DNA from: Larkinella terrae
GTDB lineage: Bacteria; Bacteroidota; Bacteroidia; Cytophagales; Spirosomataceae
Direction of reading: 5' to 3'
Assembly (NCBI RefSeq): GCF_009668025.1
Contig: NZ_WJXZ01000018.1
Location: 1 to 64,000 of the forward strand
DNA length: 64,000 nucleotides
Positions 23,718 to 33,205 of the stretch are shown one piece after another; the stretch's first letter is position 1, and the number at the start of each line of letters is the position of its first letter. The position numbers were made by a program, and so were the translations under genes. Below the pieces are notes generated by a model, which was not told the DNA's origin, did not search any database, and was given only the letters and a program-made list of their open reading frames with translations.

Positions 23718-23826
23718 GTAATTGGTGTTTACATGGTTGATGATTAAGTACTGGGCTTACTGACAAAAATTGATGAAAAGGTGTGGATAGATATTTCATT
23801 TGGGTTAGACTGCTTAGTGGTCACGT

Positions 23827-25209
23827 TTATTGACACACATTAAACTTATCCATTTCGCGAGGGTCAATCCAGTCTGTTATATCTATTCTCCACACCCGAA
23901 CGGGAGAGCTCATTGTAAACTGACTAACATTTCTCAATTTTTTCAAATCATACAATTCCTTCACTTTCACCTGGACTCGTTCACCGCCGTTTGAGATCGA
24001 CTCAATGGTCACGCGGATCAGGGTTTTACCTTCTGTTCCTTTGATGCGTTCTCCTTTTTCGTCCGTTGAATAAGACTCGGCTTCCCAGCATAAATTGTCG
24101 CCAATCACCCATTTCGAAACAACTAATCGGCGGGCTTCTTCTTTGGCCAGTGCTTCTTTGGCGGCTTCGTCTATTCGACTAATTCGATTTTGCAAGGCTT
24201 TTCTAAGATCGGTGAGCGGATTACTGGTCGCTATTTCGCGGTGAACTTTGCCAGCCTCTTCATACCAGGCATCCAGACGTGGTTTGAACCGTTCGGCAGC
24301 TTCTTTAGCGGCCAGGTAATCGGAATTGTATTTCGCGGAGAAATACAGGTCGTGAATCGCATCAAGTCCTTTGCTAACATCCCGGTATTCCCGTACAATA
24401 GCTACGTGTTTGCCCTTCGGGAAAAAGGTCATGTATTTTTCCCATGAACCATTCTTATTCCAAATATGCGTTTTTCCATCTCTGACGTCGTAGTAGGCTT
24501 CTTCTTCGCCCCGTTCCCGCACCTCTTCAGCATACCGGCCATTGGGGTAGGCGGTTAGGTAGGTATCCCAGTAATAGTTGGGGTTATTCCTGAATTTTCG
24601 ATAAACCGAATCTTCTTTGGCCTGGGCCAAACGGATGATTTCTTCTTCTCTGGCTCGTTTTTGAGCTTCCGCCCGATCAACTATTGCTTTTTCTTCGGCT
24701 TCGTAAGCCGCCAGGTTATTTTGAGGAATCAGGAAGTATCCGTACGTATCCTGACCATATCTCACAAATTTCTGGTTTTGCTTCCGGTTGTAGTCTGAAA
24801 GCCAGTTGTTAAAATTTGCGGGCGTAACCTGCTCCGTTCTTGGCGGCTTTTTCTTACGAACAAGTGCATAAATGCCGTACAATCCTCCTACGTAAAGCCC
24901 CGCTAGTGCCAGTGATTTCGCATTGCCAACACGTTGCTCATTGGTGTACGGATTGCCATTTTTATCTTCTTTGGATGCATAGCCTAATCCGCCAAAGAGA
25001 AGGCTGCATCCCGCCGTAATTCCGAGATAAGATCCTACTCTTCCACCTTTCTTGGTTACCTGATAAGAAGGTTGAATGCGTTGGGCTCCGTGGTGCGAGG
25101 TTTGCACCACCTGCCCCATTGGAATGCGAACGGTGCAGGCCTGAACTAAAATGATGGAAGCGATCAGTAGGAGGAGACCAGAATTGAAAGAAGCTACTTT
25201 AAACAGCAT
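23827..25209 (-). CDS. Large hypothetical lipoprotein
   Basis: The protein has 460 residues from the ATG at 25209; the TTG at 25242 is an unlikely longer start. The N-terminus is a lipoprotein signal (LLLLIASIILVQAC). A glycine-rich hydrophobic stretch follows (VGSYLGITAGCSLLFGGLGY), and later SLALAGLYVGGLYGIYALV. The centre has long charged helices (about 180-330) rich in Glu, Lys and Arg with YAEEVRERGEEEAYYDVRDG-like units, which may be tetratrico-like repeats. The C-terminal 110 residues look beta-rich. The family was not recognised. Confidence 0.75.
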   Translation of the reverse strand: MLFKVASFNSGLLLLIASIILVQACTVRIPMGQVVQTSHHGAQRIQPSYQVTKKGGRVGSYLGITAGCSLLFGGLGYASKEDKNGNPYTNEQRVGNAKSLALAGLYVGGLYGIYALVRKKKPPRTEQVTPANFNNWLSDYNRKQNQKFVRYGQDTYGYFLIPQNNLAAYEAEEKAIVDRAEAQKRAREEEIIRLAQAKEDSVYRKFRNNPNYYWDTYLTAYPNGRYAEEVRERGEEEAYYDVRDGKTHIWNKNGSWEKYMTFFPKGKHVAIVREYRDVSKGLDAIHDLYFSAKYNSDYLAAKEAAERFKPRLDAWYEEAGKVHREIATSNPLTDLRKALQNRISRIDEAAKEALAKEEARRLVVSKWVIGDNLCWEAESYSTDEKGERIKGTEGKTLIRVTIESISNGGERVQVKVKELYDLKKLRNVSQFTMSSPVRVWRIDITDWIDPREMDKFNVCQ

Positions 25210-25445
25210 GACGTGATAGGGCTTGGCAATGGTTGTTTCCAACCTGTGTTCTACCCTTAAATTTGGCTAATAACTGGAAATTTGGATTTGGTAACTTTAC
25301 GAGTGCAAGAGCTTTCTTTATGAAGCGAGGGGTTTCCCTAACGAAACCATTTTAGGTCTTTTAAATGAAGCTTTAAACCGCACTCCATTTTTACGAATCC
25401 TCCATGTTTTGGAACGGTAATAGCTCCGAGTTTCAGGTATAAAAC

Positions 25446-25477
25446 AAAAAGAGCGAACCGGCCGGTTCGCTCTTTTT
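25446..25477 (-). terminator. Perfect 32-bp palindromic terminator
   Basis: The perfect palindrome runs from an A-run through gagcgaaccggccggttcgctc to a T-run, 28 bp after the TonB receptor stop. It works in either direction, and only the minus-strand receptor gene ends here. Confidence 0.88.
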
Positions 25478-25504
25478 GGGACTGGATAGATGTGGAATCT
25501 GTTT

Positions 25505-28072
25505 TTACCGCTGGCGGTTATTTCCACCCTGTTGACCTCCGCCGTCGCCACCGTCTTTCACGTCGTCGTTATTAACCGATTTTTTCCGGCGTTGGGGTTG
25601 GTCGAAGCTCATTTTACCGATCCGGTAGCTGAACGTCAACCGCACACCCCGGTTGTAAAAGTAGTTGATGCTGCTCTGCTGGAAAGTGGGGGAGGTCAGT
25701 TCGGTTTGCATTTTAAACCGGTTGGCCAGGAAGTTTTCACCCGCCAGTCCGAGGCTGCCTCGGGTCTGTCCTTTATCGTCTTTGAAGTCCTTCTTGATAC
25801 CCAGCGAATAAAAGGCAAAACCGGTCTGATAGCCCTGCAGTTGCACATTCCGGCCCTGCATGAACCCAAAACCCTGAATACCCCAACCCTTTTTCATGGA
25901 TAGGTTGGTGAATAACCGCCCGGTCATTACCCAGCCCGAATTGCTTGCATTCAGAGTCGGCGACGGGCTGTTGTTGGTGATGTAGGAATGGTAGGCATCA
26001 AAACCGCCACCCACCTGCCATTTTGAGGTTACGCTGACGTTTCCGAAAACGTTGGCGCCGTAGTTTTCTTTGTGACCGATATTCTGGTACGTCGTCGTGA
26101 TCACGCCTTCCTGACTCGTCGTTCGCACGCTTTCAATCGAGTTGTCCGTGCGACGGGCAAAAAGCGAAACGTTCAGGTATGTTTTCTTGATGCTGGCGCT
26201 GGTGCTCAGTTCCACGTTATCCGTTAGTTCGGGTGCCAGATACGGGTTTCCGAAGGTGATGTTCTGCGGGTTAGCTGCGTTCACGTTCGGATTCAGGAAC
26301 TGGATACCGGGCCGCTGCAAACGCCGGTTATACGCCAGTTTCACGATTTTGCCACCTTTCAGCGATTTCGAAATGTTGATGCTCGGAACCAGGTTTCCGT
26401 AGTTCGGAATATCGATGGTTTGGCCCGGCGTTTCCGATCGGAAATTGGCATCGATCATTGTGTATTCGTACCGCGCACCGGCTTTGATCGTATACTTGGT
26501 TTTTGTGGTGTACGTATACGACACGTACGAAGCGGCAACGTTCTGGTTGTAGTCCAGACCGTTGTTCGGGCGCAGCGGGTTCTGGCCGTATTCGCCAGTC
26601 GGGCCGGTCGAGATGAAGTATTTATAGTCACTGTCTACCTGCCGGAAAATTCCTTTTCCCCCAAATTCGATCTGTTGATTGGTTTTAATCGGCGTCTGGT
26701 AGTCGATCTGAATGGTCGATTCCTGGTTGTAGCTCAGGTTGTCGTTGCGGTCGCGGCCCGTGATGATGGCGGTGTTGCCAAACAATTCGGCTTCGTAATC
26801 ATTCGTCCGGTTGTTGCGGCTGAACTGCGTCAGAATGCTGAGTTCCTGCTGCGGTTTTTTAAACGTCCGGGTGTAATCGACATTCAGGTCGACCGTTCCT
26901 GACAGGTTTTTCATATCGACATCCCGGCGCGAGGTTTGCCCCGGAATCAATCCGCCCGGGAACAGGAGCGTTGTCAGATTCTGCGACGTTTTTCCGTTCT
27001 GTGCGCCATACCGCAACGTTGCCGTAAGACTCTGGTTTTTAGCAATATCGTAATCGAAGCCCAGTTGGTAGTTTCCGAAAATAAATTGATTCTTCGAATC
27101 GCTCGCCTGGCGGGTTTCGGTCGTGACGCCGTCCACAAAACTGCGCTGGATATTTTCCGACTTGCCAATCAGGTTGTAATTCGCCCGACCAAAACCGCCC
27201 AGCGAAAAGCCCATTTTTCCGGCGCGGTAGTTTCCGTTTAACCCAAGATTGGAACCCCGGTTCCCGACACCCGCATCGACATTCAGCGTTAGACCCTGCA
27301 GCGTATTTTTCTTGGTAATGATGTTGATAATGCCGGCCGAACCTTCCGCATCGTATTTGGCCGACGGCGAGGTAATGACCTCCACCGATTTGATCATGTC
27401 GGCCGGAATCTGCTTCAGGGCGTCAGCCACGCTGGCGGCCACAATCGTCGACGGTTTGTTGTTGATCAAAACCCGGACGTTGCTGCTGCCCCGCAGCGAC
27501 ACATTGCCGTCGAGATCGACTGACAGCATCGGCACTTTCCGCATCACTTCGGCGGCATCACCGCCTTTATTCGTCACATCCTTATCGGCATTGTAAACGA
27601 GACGGTCCACTTTTTCTTCAATCACCGCAGCCTGACCGACCACGTTGACTTCCTTCAGCGTCCGCACATCCGGGGCCAGCAAGACATTGCCGACGTTAAT
27701 GTCCGTGCCGCGTTCGATTTTCAGCTTACCGGTTTCTTTGTTTTTGTAACCCATGAAAGACGCCTGCAAGCGGTATTCGCCCGGCAGCAGCTTGGTCAAT
27801 GAAAACTTGCCTTTTTCGTCGCTGGTAGTGCCGTCGACGGGCTTGCCGGTTTGCATGCTGAGCAGGGCAATGGTAGCAAATTCAACGGGTTTGTTGGTCG
27901 TGGAGTCAACCAGAACGCCGGAGATTTTTCCGTTCCCGCGCGGAGCTTCGGGATTGACGGTTCCGGGAATAACGGTTGCCGGACGGGCACCCCCCTGGGG
28001 CGGACCCGCAGGAGGTTGAGCAAACGAAAGTGTGGAACAAAGAATAGTAATAAAAAGTATTAACTTTTTCAT
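25505..28072 (-). CDS. TonB-dependent receptor, outer-membrane beta-barrel family
   Basis: The 855 residues have a signal peptide (MKKLILFITILCSTLSFAQ) and a CarboxypepD_reg-like domain (about 45-130: GKISGVLVDSTTNKPVEFATIAL). A plug (about 140-240: VMRKVPMLSVDLDGNVSLRGSS) and a long beta-barrel of the OMP_b-brl_3 type follow, with aromatic C-terminal strands. The last 30 residues are a Gly/Asn/Arg-rich disordered tail beyond the barrel. No SusD partner is adjacent, so it is a stand-alone receptor whose cargo (metal chelate or peptide) is unknown. A TATCTTTG promoter-like box precedes it. Confidence 0.93.
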   Translation of the reverse strand: MKKLILFITILCSTLSFAQPPAGPPQGGARPATVIPGTVNPEAPRGNGKISGVLVDSTTNKPVEFATIALLSMQTGKPVDGTTSDEKGKFSLTKLLPGEYRLQASFMGYKNKETGKLKIERGTDINVGNVLLAPDVRTLKEVNVVGQAAVIEEKVDRLVYNADKDVTNKGGDAAEVMRKVPMLSVDLDGNVSLRGSSNVRVLINNKPSTIVAASVADALKQIPADMIKSVEVITSPSAKYDAEGSAGIINIITKKNTLQGLTLNVDAGVGNRGSNLGLNGNYRAGKMGFSLGGFGRANYNLIGKSENIQRSFVDGVTTETRQASDSKNQFIFGNYQLGFDYDIAKNQSLTATLRYGAQNGKTSQNLTTLLFPGGLIPGQTSRRDVDMKNLSGTVDLNVDYTRTFKKPQQELSILTQFSRNNRTNDYEAELFGNTAIITGRDRNDNLSYNQESTIQIDYQTPIKTNQQIEFGGKGIFRQVDSDYKYFISTGPTGEYGQNPLRPNNGLDYNQNVAASYVSYTYTTKTKYTIKAGARYEYTMIDANFRSETPGQTIDIPNYGNLVPSINISKSLKGGKIVKLAYNRRLQRPGIQFLNPNVNAANPQNITFGNPYLAPELTDNVELSTSASIKKTYLNVSLFARRTDNSIESVRTTSQEGVITTTYQNIGHKENYGANVFGNVSVTSKWQVGGGFDAYHSYITNNSPSPTLNASNSGWVMTGRLFTNLSMKKGWGIQGFGFMQGRNVQLQGYQTGFAFYSLGIKKDFKDDKGQTRGSLGLAGENFLANRFKMQTELTSPTFQQSSINYFYNRGVRLTFSYRIGKMSFDQPQRRKKSVNNDDVKDGGDGGGQQGGNNRQR

Positions 28073-28421
28073 AATTTTAATATAATATTGAGTAGGATGC
28101 TGAATCTGACCAATTAAATAGAACTATACAAAGATACCGTTAACTTCAGTCAATAAGACAACCCGGTTGACTACAGTTCTTTTAAATCGGTGGAACGGCA
28201 AAATCAGAGCCGCAGGTGGTATAGGAAATGGATGAACGGATTGCAATCGATTAATTAAAAAGTACACCCAAATGTACGGCAGTAGGATTGCTTCAGCACC
28301 TGAAATTCGACGAGTGGCGGTTTTTAGGGGATGAACACGAGGTATTTTGGGGCAGGGCAAAATCGCGTTCTGAGCGGTTTGTTTGAGCGGTTTTTAAGCC
28401 GGATGAGTGGGAAAGAAACCG
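28073..28421. other. Intergenic region upstream of the TonB receptor
   Basis: This 349-bp stretch lies between the membrane protein stop at 28422 and the receptor start, both on the minus strand. It carries the candidate promoter at 28129-28136. No ORF, RNA or strong hairpin was seen. Confidence 0.5.
28129..28136 (-). promoter_or_regulatory. Candidate -7 element of the TonB receptor gene
   Basis: On the minus strand TATCTTTG matches TAnnTTTG exactly. A TTG lies 22 bp upstream as a possible -33 element. The ATG is 56 bp downstream. Confidence 0.5.
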
Positions 28422-29048
28422 CTAGGCAGTCGTGTCCAATTGCTCCAGTTCCTGGATGTGTTCCCGCAGATCATTCCCGATTCGGTCTTCAAAAAGATTG
28501 AAAATCCAGCGGGCAGCCGCATAAAGTATCACGATCATTACCGCCTGAAAGCTCAGAAAAAAACTGATTTTGGTCAAACTGTACGCTTCCAGTTTCCGGG
28601 TCACCATCGAAACCGCAAACAGAAAACCGGATAACATGCAGAGAAGCCAGACGCGCGATAAAGTAGCCTCCGCCTTTTCGTGCCACCGGAGAACTGTCGT
28701 CAGGCTGTCCCGGAGATTCCGGCGGCTCAGGTTGACCCGGCGCAAATTGCGGGAAGTTGTCACAACAACCGTCAGGGCAATAACCGCCAGCAAAATATAC
28801 AACCCGGACGGCAGGTAAAAATACCAGTCGGGGTAATCGAACGCATTGCCGATGATGGCCGCCGAAAAGAAAACGATCACGGAACTCATGATAAAACCCG
28901 CCAGCCGCAGCTTTCGCTCCAGTTTTGCCAGTGTGCCATTCGATCGGTCTTTGATCATCAGGAAAATCAGTTGTTCGCTCAGTTTCTGACTGTTGCTCAA
29001 TTTCTCATCATAAGCCTTCCAGGTTGATTTTAATTCTTCCAGATTCAT
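28422..29048 (-). CDS. Membrane protein, probable partner of the adjacent sigma factor
   Basis: The 208 residues begin with a soluble N-terminus (MNLEELKSTWKAYDEKLSNSQ) and have four predicted membrane helices (about 50-68, 75-98, 130-150 and 158-180). The gene starts 11 bp after the ECF sigma factor stop, so the two are co-transcribed. In Bacteroidota, small membrane proteins in this place with this kind of N-terminus are common and may act as anti-sigma-like regulators, but no recognised anti-sigma motif is visible. Function otherwise unknown. Confidence 0.8.
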   Translation of the reverse strand: MNLEELKSTWKAYDEKLSNSQKLSEQLIFLMIKDRSNGTLAKLERKLRLAGFIMSSVIVFFSAAIIGNAFDYPDWYFYLPSGLYILLAVIALTVVVTTSRNLRRVNLSRRNLRDSLTTVLRWHEKAEATLSRVWLLCMLSGFLFAVSMVTRKLEAYSLTKISFFLSFQAVMIVILYAAARWIFNLFEDRIGNDLREHIQELEQLDTTA

Positions 29049-29059
29049 GTTGTTGGTAG

Positions 29060-29548
29060 TTAATGGGTTGTAGCTTTAATTAGCTTCTCTAATTTCAGTT
29101 TGATGCGGTTTAGCTTGACACCCACGTTGGACTTGGAGATGCCTAGAATAGTTGCCATTTCGTCGTAACTTCGGTCGTCCAGGTAGAGGGTAATAACGGC
29201 TTTTTCAACGGGCGAAAGCTGACCGATGGCCGTGTAGAGCTGCGTTCTTTCTTCTTCGAAATGGTCGTCTTTTAAATCCGGAATTTGCAACTCACTGGTT
29301 GAGAATGCGATCGGTTGCGGTTTTTGCGTCCTTTTCCGAAAATTGGAAATGGCGGTATTGAGCGCAATCCGGTACATCCAGGTCGTTATTGCCGATTCGT
29401 TTTTAAAAGCCGGGAACGCTTTCCAGAGTTGCAGAACAATCTCCTGAAAAAGATCTTTCCGGTCTTCCGGTTCCTGGCAATACAGCGAACAGACTTTGTA
29501 GAGAATGCCGGGGTGACGATTGAGTAAAATGACAAATTCCTTTTCCAT
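29060..29548 (-). CDS. ECF-type RNA polymerase sigma factor
   Basis: The protein has 162 residues from the ATG at 29548 (MEKEFVILLNRHPGIL). A TTG at 29674 would overlap the divergent gene and add a non-family extension. Region 2 is visible in DRKDLFQEIVLQLWKAFPAFKNESAITTWMYRIALNTAISNFRK, and region 4 in LSPVEKAVITLYLDDRSYDEMATILGISKSNVGVKLNRIKLKLE. It directs RNA polymerase to a small regulon and is probably held by the membrane protein encoded 11 bp downstream. Confidence 0.93.
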   Translation of the reverse strand: MEKEFVILLNRHPGILYKVCSLYCQEPEDRKDLFQEIVLQLWKAFPAFKNESAITTWMYRIALNTAISNFRKRTQKPQPIAFSTSELQIPDLKDDHFEEERTQLYTAIGQLSPVEKAVITLYLDDRSYDEMATILGISKSNVGVKLNRIKLKLEKLIKATTH

Positions 29549-29673
29549 TTCGGAGTGTTGAACTTTCACGATGTTAGTCGCGGGAAAGCGGCATTTATTA
29601 CAAATCCGGCGAAAAAAGAGAATAAAAACCAAAACCGGAAGCCGTGGTTTACTAAGAATCAACCTGGTAACCA

Positions 29674-30174
29674 ATGAAAAACGAGCGGGAAAAGTTTGAT
29701 TACAGTCTTAATTACAAAGCCTTGGATTTGCGGAAACAGCCTGAATTGTATCGCGTTGGAAAAGGCGAGCAGGGCGTTTTGTTGGTCGAACCGTATAAAT
29801 CGGAAATTCTGCCGCACTGGCGGTTTAAGACTCCCGACATTGCCCGCGAATCGTCGGAGAAGATTTACGAACTATTTCTGGATTACAAAAAGAACGCTGA
29901 TTTTGTCGGGATGGACATGGCGCGGAAATTCCTGCAAATGGGCGTGACGCGCTCCCGGCGGTATGCCAATCACCGAACCGGTCAGAAATACGATGGCCCG
30001 GTTCCCGACGATAAAAAAGGCCGCAGCGGAAGCCACGGCCGAGATACTTTACCCCTCGACACCGATCCGGTTAAAGCCGAAAGTGCCGCCATTTTCCGCG
30101 AAAAATACCTCCTTGCCCGTGAAGACGCAGATTACAAACGGATGCAGAAGGAATGGCAGGAGAAGTTTGGTTAA
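29674..30174 (+). CDS. DUF4385 family protein
   Basis: This 166-residue soluble protein without signal peptide matches the DUF4385 pattern as remembered: KFDYSLNYKALDLRKQPELY, RVGKGEQGVLLVEPYKSEIL, HWRFKTPDIA and GMDMARKFLQMGVTRSRRYANH. The basic character (RSRRYANHRTGQKY) may hint at nucleic acid binding, but the family is uncharacterised. The gene diverges from the ECF sigma gene and converges with the malic enzyme gene. Confidence 0.85.
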   Translation: MKNEREKFDYSLNYKALDLRKQPELYRVGKGEQGVLLVEPYKSEILPHWRFKTPDIARESSEKIYELFLDYKKNADFVGMDMARKFLQMGVTRSRRYANHRTGQKYDGPVPDDKKGRSGSHGRDTLPLDTDPVKAESAAIFREKYLLAREDADYKRMQKEWQEKFG

Positions 30175-30177
30175 CTT

Positions 30178-30253
30178 AATGATGAATTAGGAATGATGAA
30201 CGATGAATTGATGCGTCAGCCCGTTCATCGTTCGTCATTCCTAATTCATCATT
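30178..30253. repeat. Long palindrome, 30-bp arms with one mismatch
   Basis: Positions 30178-30207 and 30224-30253 are reverse complements at 29 of 30 bases across a 16-bp spacer. The element exactly fills the gap between two convergent genes and can serve as a bidirectional terminator. Its arm words (gaatgatgaacgatgaa) recur in other palindromes of the window. Confidence 0.85.
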
Positions 30254-30259
30254 CATTTT

Positions 30260-32527
30260 TTACTTTCCCTGCGCTTCAACCACCGCGATGGCGACCATGT
30301 TAACGATTTCGCGTTCGGAGCTACCGAGTTGCAGGACGTGCACCGGTTTTCGCAGACCCAGCAGAATGGGCCCAATCGCGTCGAAACCAGCGGATTCCGT
30401 CATGAGGTTGTAGGCAATGTTCGAGGCTGCCAGATTCGGGAAAATAAGGGTGTTGGCGCCTTCCTCCACCAGTTTGCTGAACGGGTGATTGAGCTTCAGC
30501 AGGTCGGTATTGAAAGCCAGGTGGGCCTGAATTTCCCCATCCACGATCATTTCCGGGTGTTTGCGCTGCAAAATTTCGACGGCCTGGTTCATCTTTTGCG
30601 CATCGTCGCCTTTCGCACTGCCGAAGTTGGAATACGAAACCAGCGCAATTCGGGGCTTGATGTTAAACCGTTCGACGGCTTTGGCCGTCAGTTCCGTGAT
30701 TTCGACAATTTCGTCGACTGTCGGGTTAAAATTGACGGTCGTATCGGAGAAGAACAAGGGGCCGCGTTTGGTCAGCAGAATGTACATCCCGGCCACTTTT
30801 TTCACCCCGGCTTCTTTGCCCATTACTTGCAGGGCCGGCCGAATTGTGTCGGGATAATTGCGCGTCAGACCTGAAATAACGGCGTCGGCTTCGCCCGCTT
30901 CCACCATCATCACTCCGAAATAATTCCGGAAATACATTTGCTTCTTCGCTTCTGTCGCGGTGACGCCCTTGCGTTTGCGCTTTTCGTAATACAGTTCGCT
31001 GAATTTCTGAATCAGTTCTTCCTGTTCCGGAGCGCGGGGGTCGAGAATCGGAATATTGGCCAGATCCAGGTTATTTTCGGTAATCAGCGCCCGAATGCGA
31101 TCCACCTGACCCAGCAGGATTGGGAATGCAATTCCTTCATCCCGAACCTGTTGAGCGGCTTTTAAAACTTTCAGGTTTTCGGCATCCGCAAAAACGACGC
31201 GCTTTGGATTGGATTTGGCCTTGTTCAGAATGACCCGCGAAATCTGATTGTCCTGGCCCAGTCGTCGGGCCAATTGCTGCTCGTAGGCGTCCCAGTCTTC
31301 GATCGGATGTTTGGCAACGCCCGAATCCATAGCTGCCTGGGCCACGGCCGGGGCCACGGTCGTCAGCAGACGCGGATCGACCGGTTTTGGAATGATGTAT
31401 TTCCGGCCAAACATCAAATTGGATTCGCCATAAGCCAGATTGACCAGATCGGGTACGGATTTCTTCGCCAGATCGGCCAGCGCGTGTACGGCGGCCAGTT
31501 TCATGGCTTCGTTGATTTCGGTGGCCCGAACGTCCAGCGCTCCCCGGAAAATGAACGGAAAGCCGAGTACGTTGTTGACCTGATTGGGATAATCGGAACG
31601 CCCTGTTGCCATGATAATATCCGGTCGGGCCTCAATGGCGTCGGGATACGCGATTTCGGGCGTGGGATTGGCCATCGCAAAAACGATCGCGTCTTTCGCC
31701 ATCGAGCGCACCATGTCCTGCGTTACCACATTTCCTTTTGATAAACCGATAAAGACATCTGCGCCGACCATCGCTTCCTCCAGCGTATGTAAATCGCGGG
31801 AGGTAATGAACTGGCTTTTGCGCTCATCGAGGTCGTTTCGATCGGGGCGGATAACGCCTTTGCTGTCGCACATGACGAAATTTTCGACTTTCGCACCCAG
31901 TGCAATGTACAGTTTCGAGCACGAAATGGCCGACGCGCCCGCGCCGTTGACCACAATTTTGACGTCCTCAATATTTTTACCGATGATCTCCAGCGCGTTC
32001 AGCAAGGCGGCCGCCGAGATGATGGCGGTTCCGTGCTGGTCGTCGTGCATGACGGGAATATTGAGCTCTTTTTTGAGTCGTTCTTCAATCTCGAAACATT
32101 CCGGCGCTTTGATGTCTTCCAGATTGACGCCACCGAAGGTCGGTTCCAGAATTTTAACGGTGCGGACAAATTCGTCAACGTTTTTCGTATTGAGTTCAAT
32201 GTCAAAGACATCGATGTCGGCGTAAATCTTAAAAAGCAACCCTTTGCCTTCCATGACCGGTTTTCCGGCTTCGGGGCCAATGTCGCCCAGGCCCAAAACC
32301 GCACTTCCATTGCTGATAACCGCCACCAGGTTTCCTTTAGCGGTATATTTGTAAACGTCCTCGCTATTTTCGGCAATGGCCAGACAGGGCTCGGCCACAC
32401 CCGGAGAATAGGCCAGGGTCAGGTCACGTTGCGTGCTATATTCTTTGGTCGGTATAACTTCGATTTTACCCGGACGTCCCTTGGCATGATATTCAAGGGC
32501 ATCTTCCCGGCGGATTTTCTTCTCCAT
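30260..32527 (-). CDS. maeB: NADP-dependent malic enzyme with phosphotransacetylase-like domain
   Basis: The protein has 755 residues from the ATG at 32527 ([20 protein letters not shown]); an upstream start at 32602 adds 25 non-conserved residues. The N-terminal half (1-430) is malic enzyme: [37 protein letters not shown], and the NAD(P)-binding [21 protein letters not shown]. The C-terminal half (about 430-755) is a phosphate acetyl/butyryltransferase-like domain ([39 protein letters not shown]), usually regulatory in MaeB. It converts malate to pyruvate with NADPH. It ends 6 bp from a palindrome shared with the convergent DUF4385 gene. Confidence 0.95.
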   Translation of the reverse strand: MEKKIRREDALEYHAKGRPGKIEVIPTKEYSTQRDLTLAYSPGVAEPCLAIAENSEDVYKYTAKGNLVAVISNGSAVLGLGDIGPEAGKPVMEGKGLLFKIYADIDVFDIELNTKNVDEFVRTVKILEPTFGGVNLEDIKAPECFEIEERLKKELNIPVMHDDQHGTAIISAAALLNALEIIGKNIEDVKIVVNGAGASAISCSKLYIALGAKVENFVMCDSKGVIRPDRNDLDERKSQFITSRDLHTLEEAMVGADVFIGLSKGNVVTQDMVRSMAKDAIVFAMANPTPEIAYPDAIEARPDIIMATGRSDYPNQVNNVLGFPFIFRGALDVRATEINEAMKLAAVHALADLAKKSVPDLVNLAYGESNLMFGRKYIIPKPVDPRLLTTVAPAVAQAAMDSGVAKHPIEDWDAYEQQLARRLGQDNQISRVILNKAKSNPKRVVFADAENLKVLKAAQQVRDEGIAFPILLGQVDRIRALITENNLDLANIPILDPRAPEQEELIQKFSELYYEKRKRKGVTATEAKKQMYFRNYFGVMMVEAGEADAVISGLTRNYPDTIRPALQVMGKEAGVKKVAGMYILLTKRGPLFFSDTTVNFNPTVDEIVEITELTAKAVERFNIKPRIALVSYSNFGSAKGDDAQKMNQAVEILQRKHPEMIVDGEIQAHLAFNTDLLKLNHPFSKLVEEGANTLIFPNLAASNIAYNLMTESAGFDAIGPILLGLRKPVHVLQLGSSEREIVNMVAIAVVEAQGK

Positions 32528-32754
32528 AAAGCAATGTGTCAGGGGTGTACTGTGGAATAAAGATGGTGGAACATTCGATGCGGTTTCGGATTCCAGCCGC
32601 ATTTTTATTTTTTTTTAGCGGATGAACCGGGTCGCTAAGGTAAGGAAAAAAGTAGCTTTCAAAGCCTTTTAAAATAAGATGACCCGCCAATAATAGCGGG
32701 TCACCAGGTATTCAGAGAAGGTAGTAGATTTAGATCAAATTAAGAACAGAGTTT

Positions 32755-32997
32755 TTAGAGTTGGACTTTACCTACGGACGCTTTTGGCAGGGTGGTTTTA
32801 GCGATAGTCTGCTCATTTAGTATTCCACGTTCCTCCATCAGCATTTTAACCGGGTTGATTTTGGGTAACATCTGATCGTATTGAAATCTCCAGAAAGACA
32901 TTGCAACGATCAGGAGTGAAAGAACCGACAACTGGATAATCTGCCAGCGCGACAACTTTAATGTCGGCCATTCACGGGTTCGGGTTAAGTGATTCAT
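32755..32997 (-). CDS. Small single-span membrane protein
   Basis: The 80 residues have one hydrophobic segment (about 22-40, IIQLSVLSLLIVAMSFWRF) after a basic N-terminus, then a charged 40-residue tail (MLPKINPVKMLMEERGILNE). The family was not recognised. It is flanked by non-coding DNA on both sides. Confidence 0.6.
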   Translation of the reverse strand: MNHLTRTREWPTLKLSRWQIIQLSVLSLLIVAMSFWRFQYDQMLPKINPVKMLMEERGILNEQTIAKTTLPKASVGKVQL

Positions 32998-33123
32998 CGA
33001 CGATACGGTACGGTTTAAAAGATACTTATTGTACTATTACTAGAATCTTCATTTTAGGTCAGCTTGAATAATCCAAAAATAAACAAATTGTTAAATAATT
33101 ACAAAATTTCTGTAAAAATTAAT

Positions 33124-33160
33124 AAAAAAAGATCCGATTCATTGAATCGGATCTTTTTTT
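33124..33160 (-). terminator. Strong terminator of the MFS gene
   Basis: The 18-bp perfect arms include gatccgattca and tgaatcggatc, run into A/T tracts at each side and are separated by 1 base. It lies 46 bp beyond the MFS transporter stop on the minus strand. Confidence 0.9.
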
Positions 33161-33205
33161 AAGCTAACTGGTTCTATTTGAGATAGTTCAGGAATGAACC
33201 ATTGA

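Noticed and set aside
16911-30253. Palindromes as insertion sequence ends
   Set aside because: No transposase, no target-site duplication and no cargo lie between the arms of most of them.
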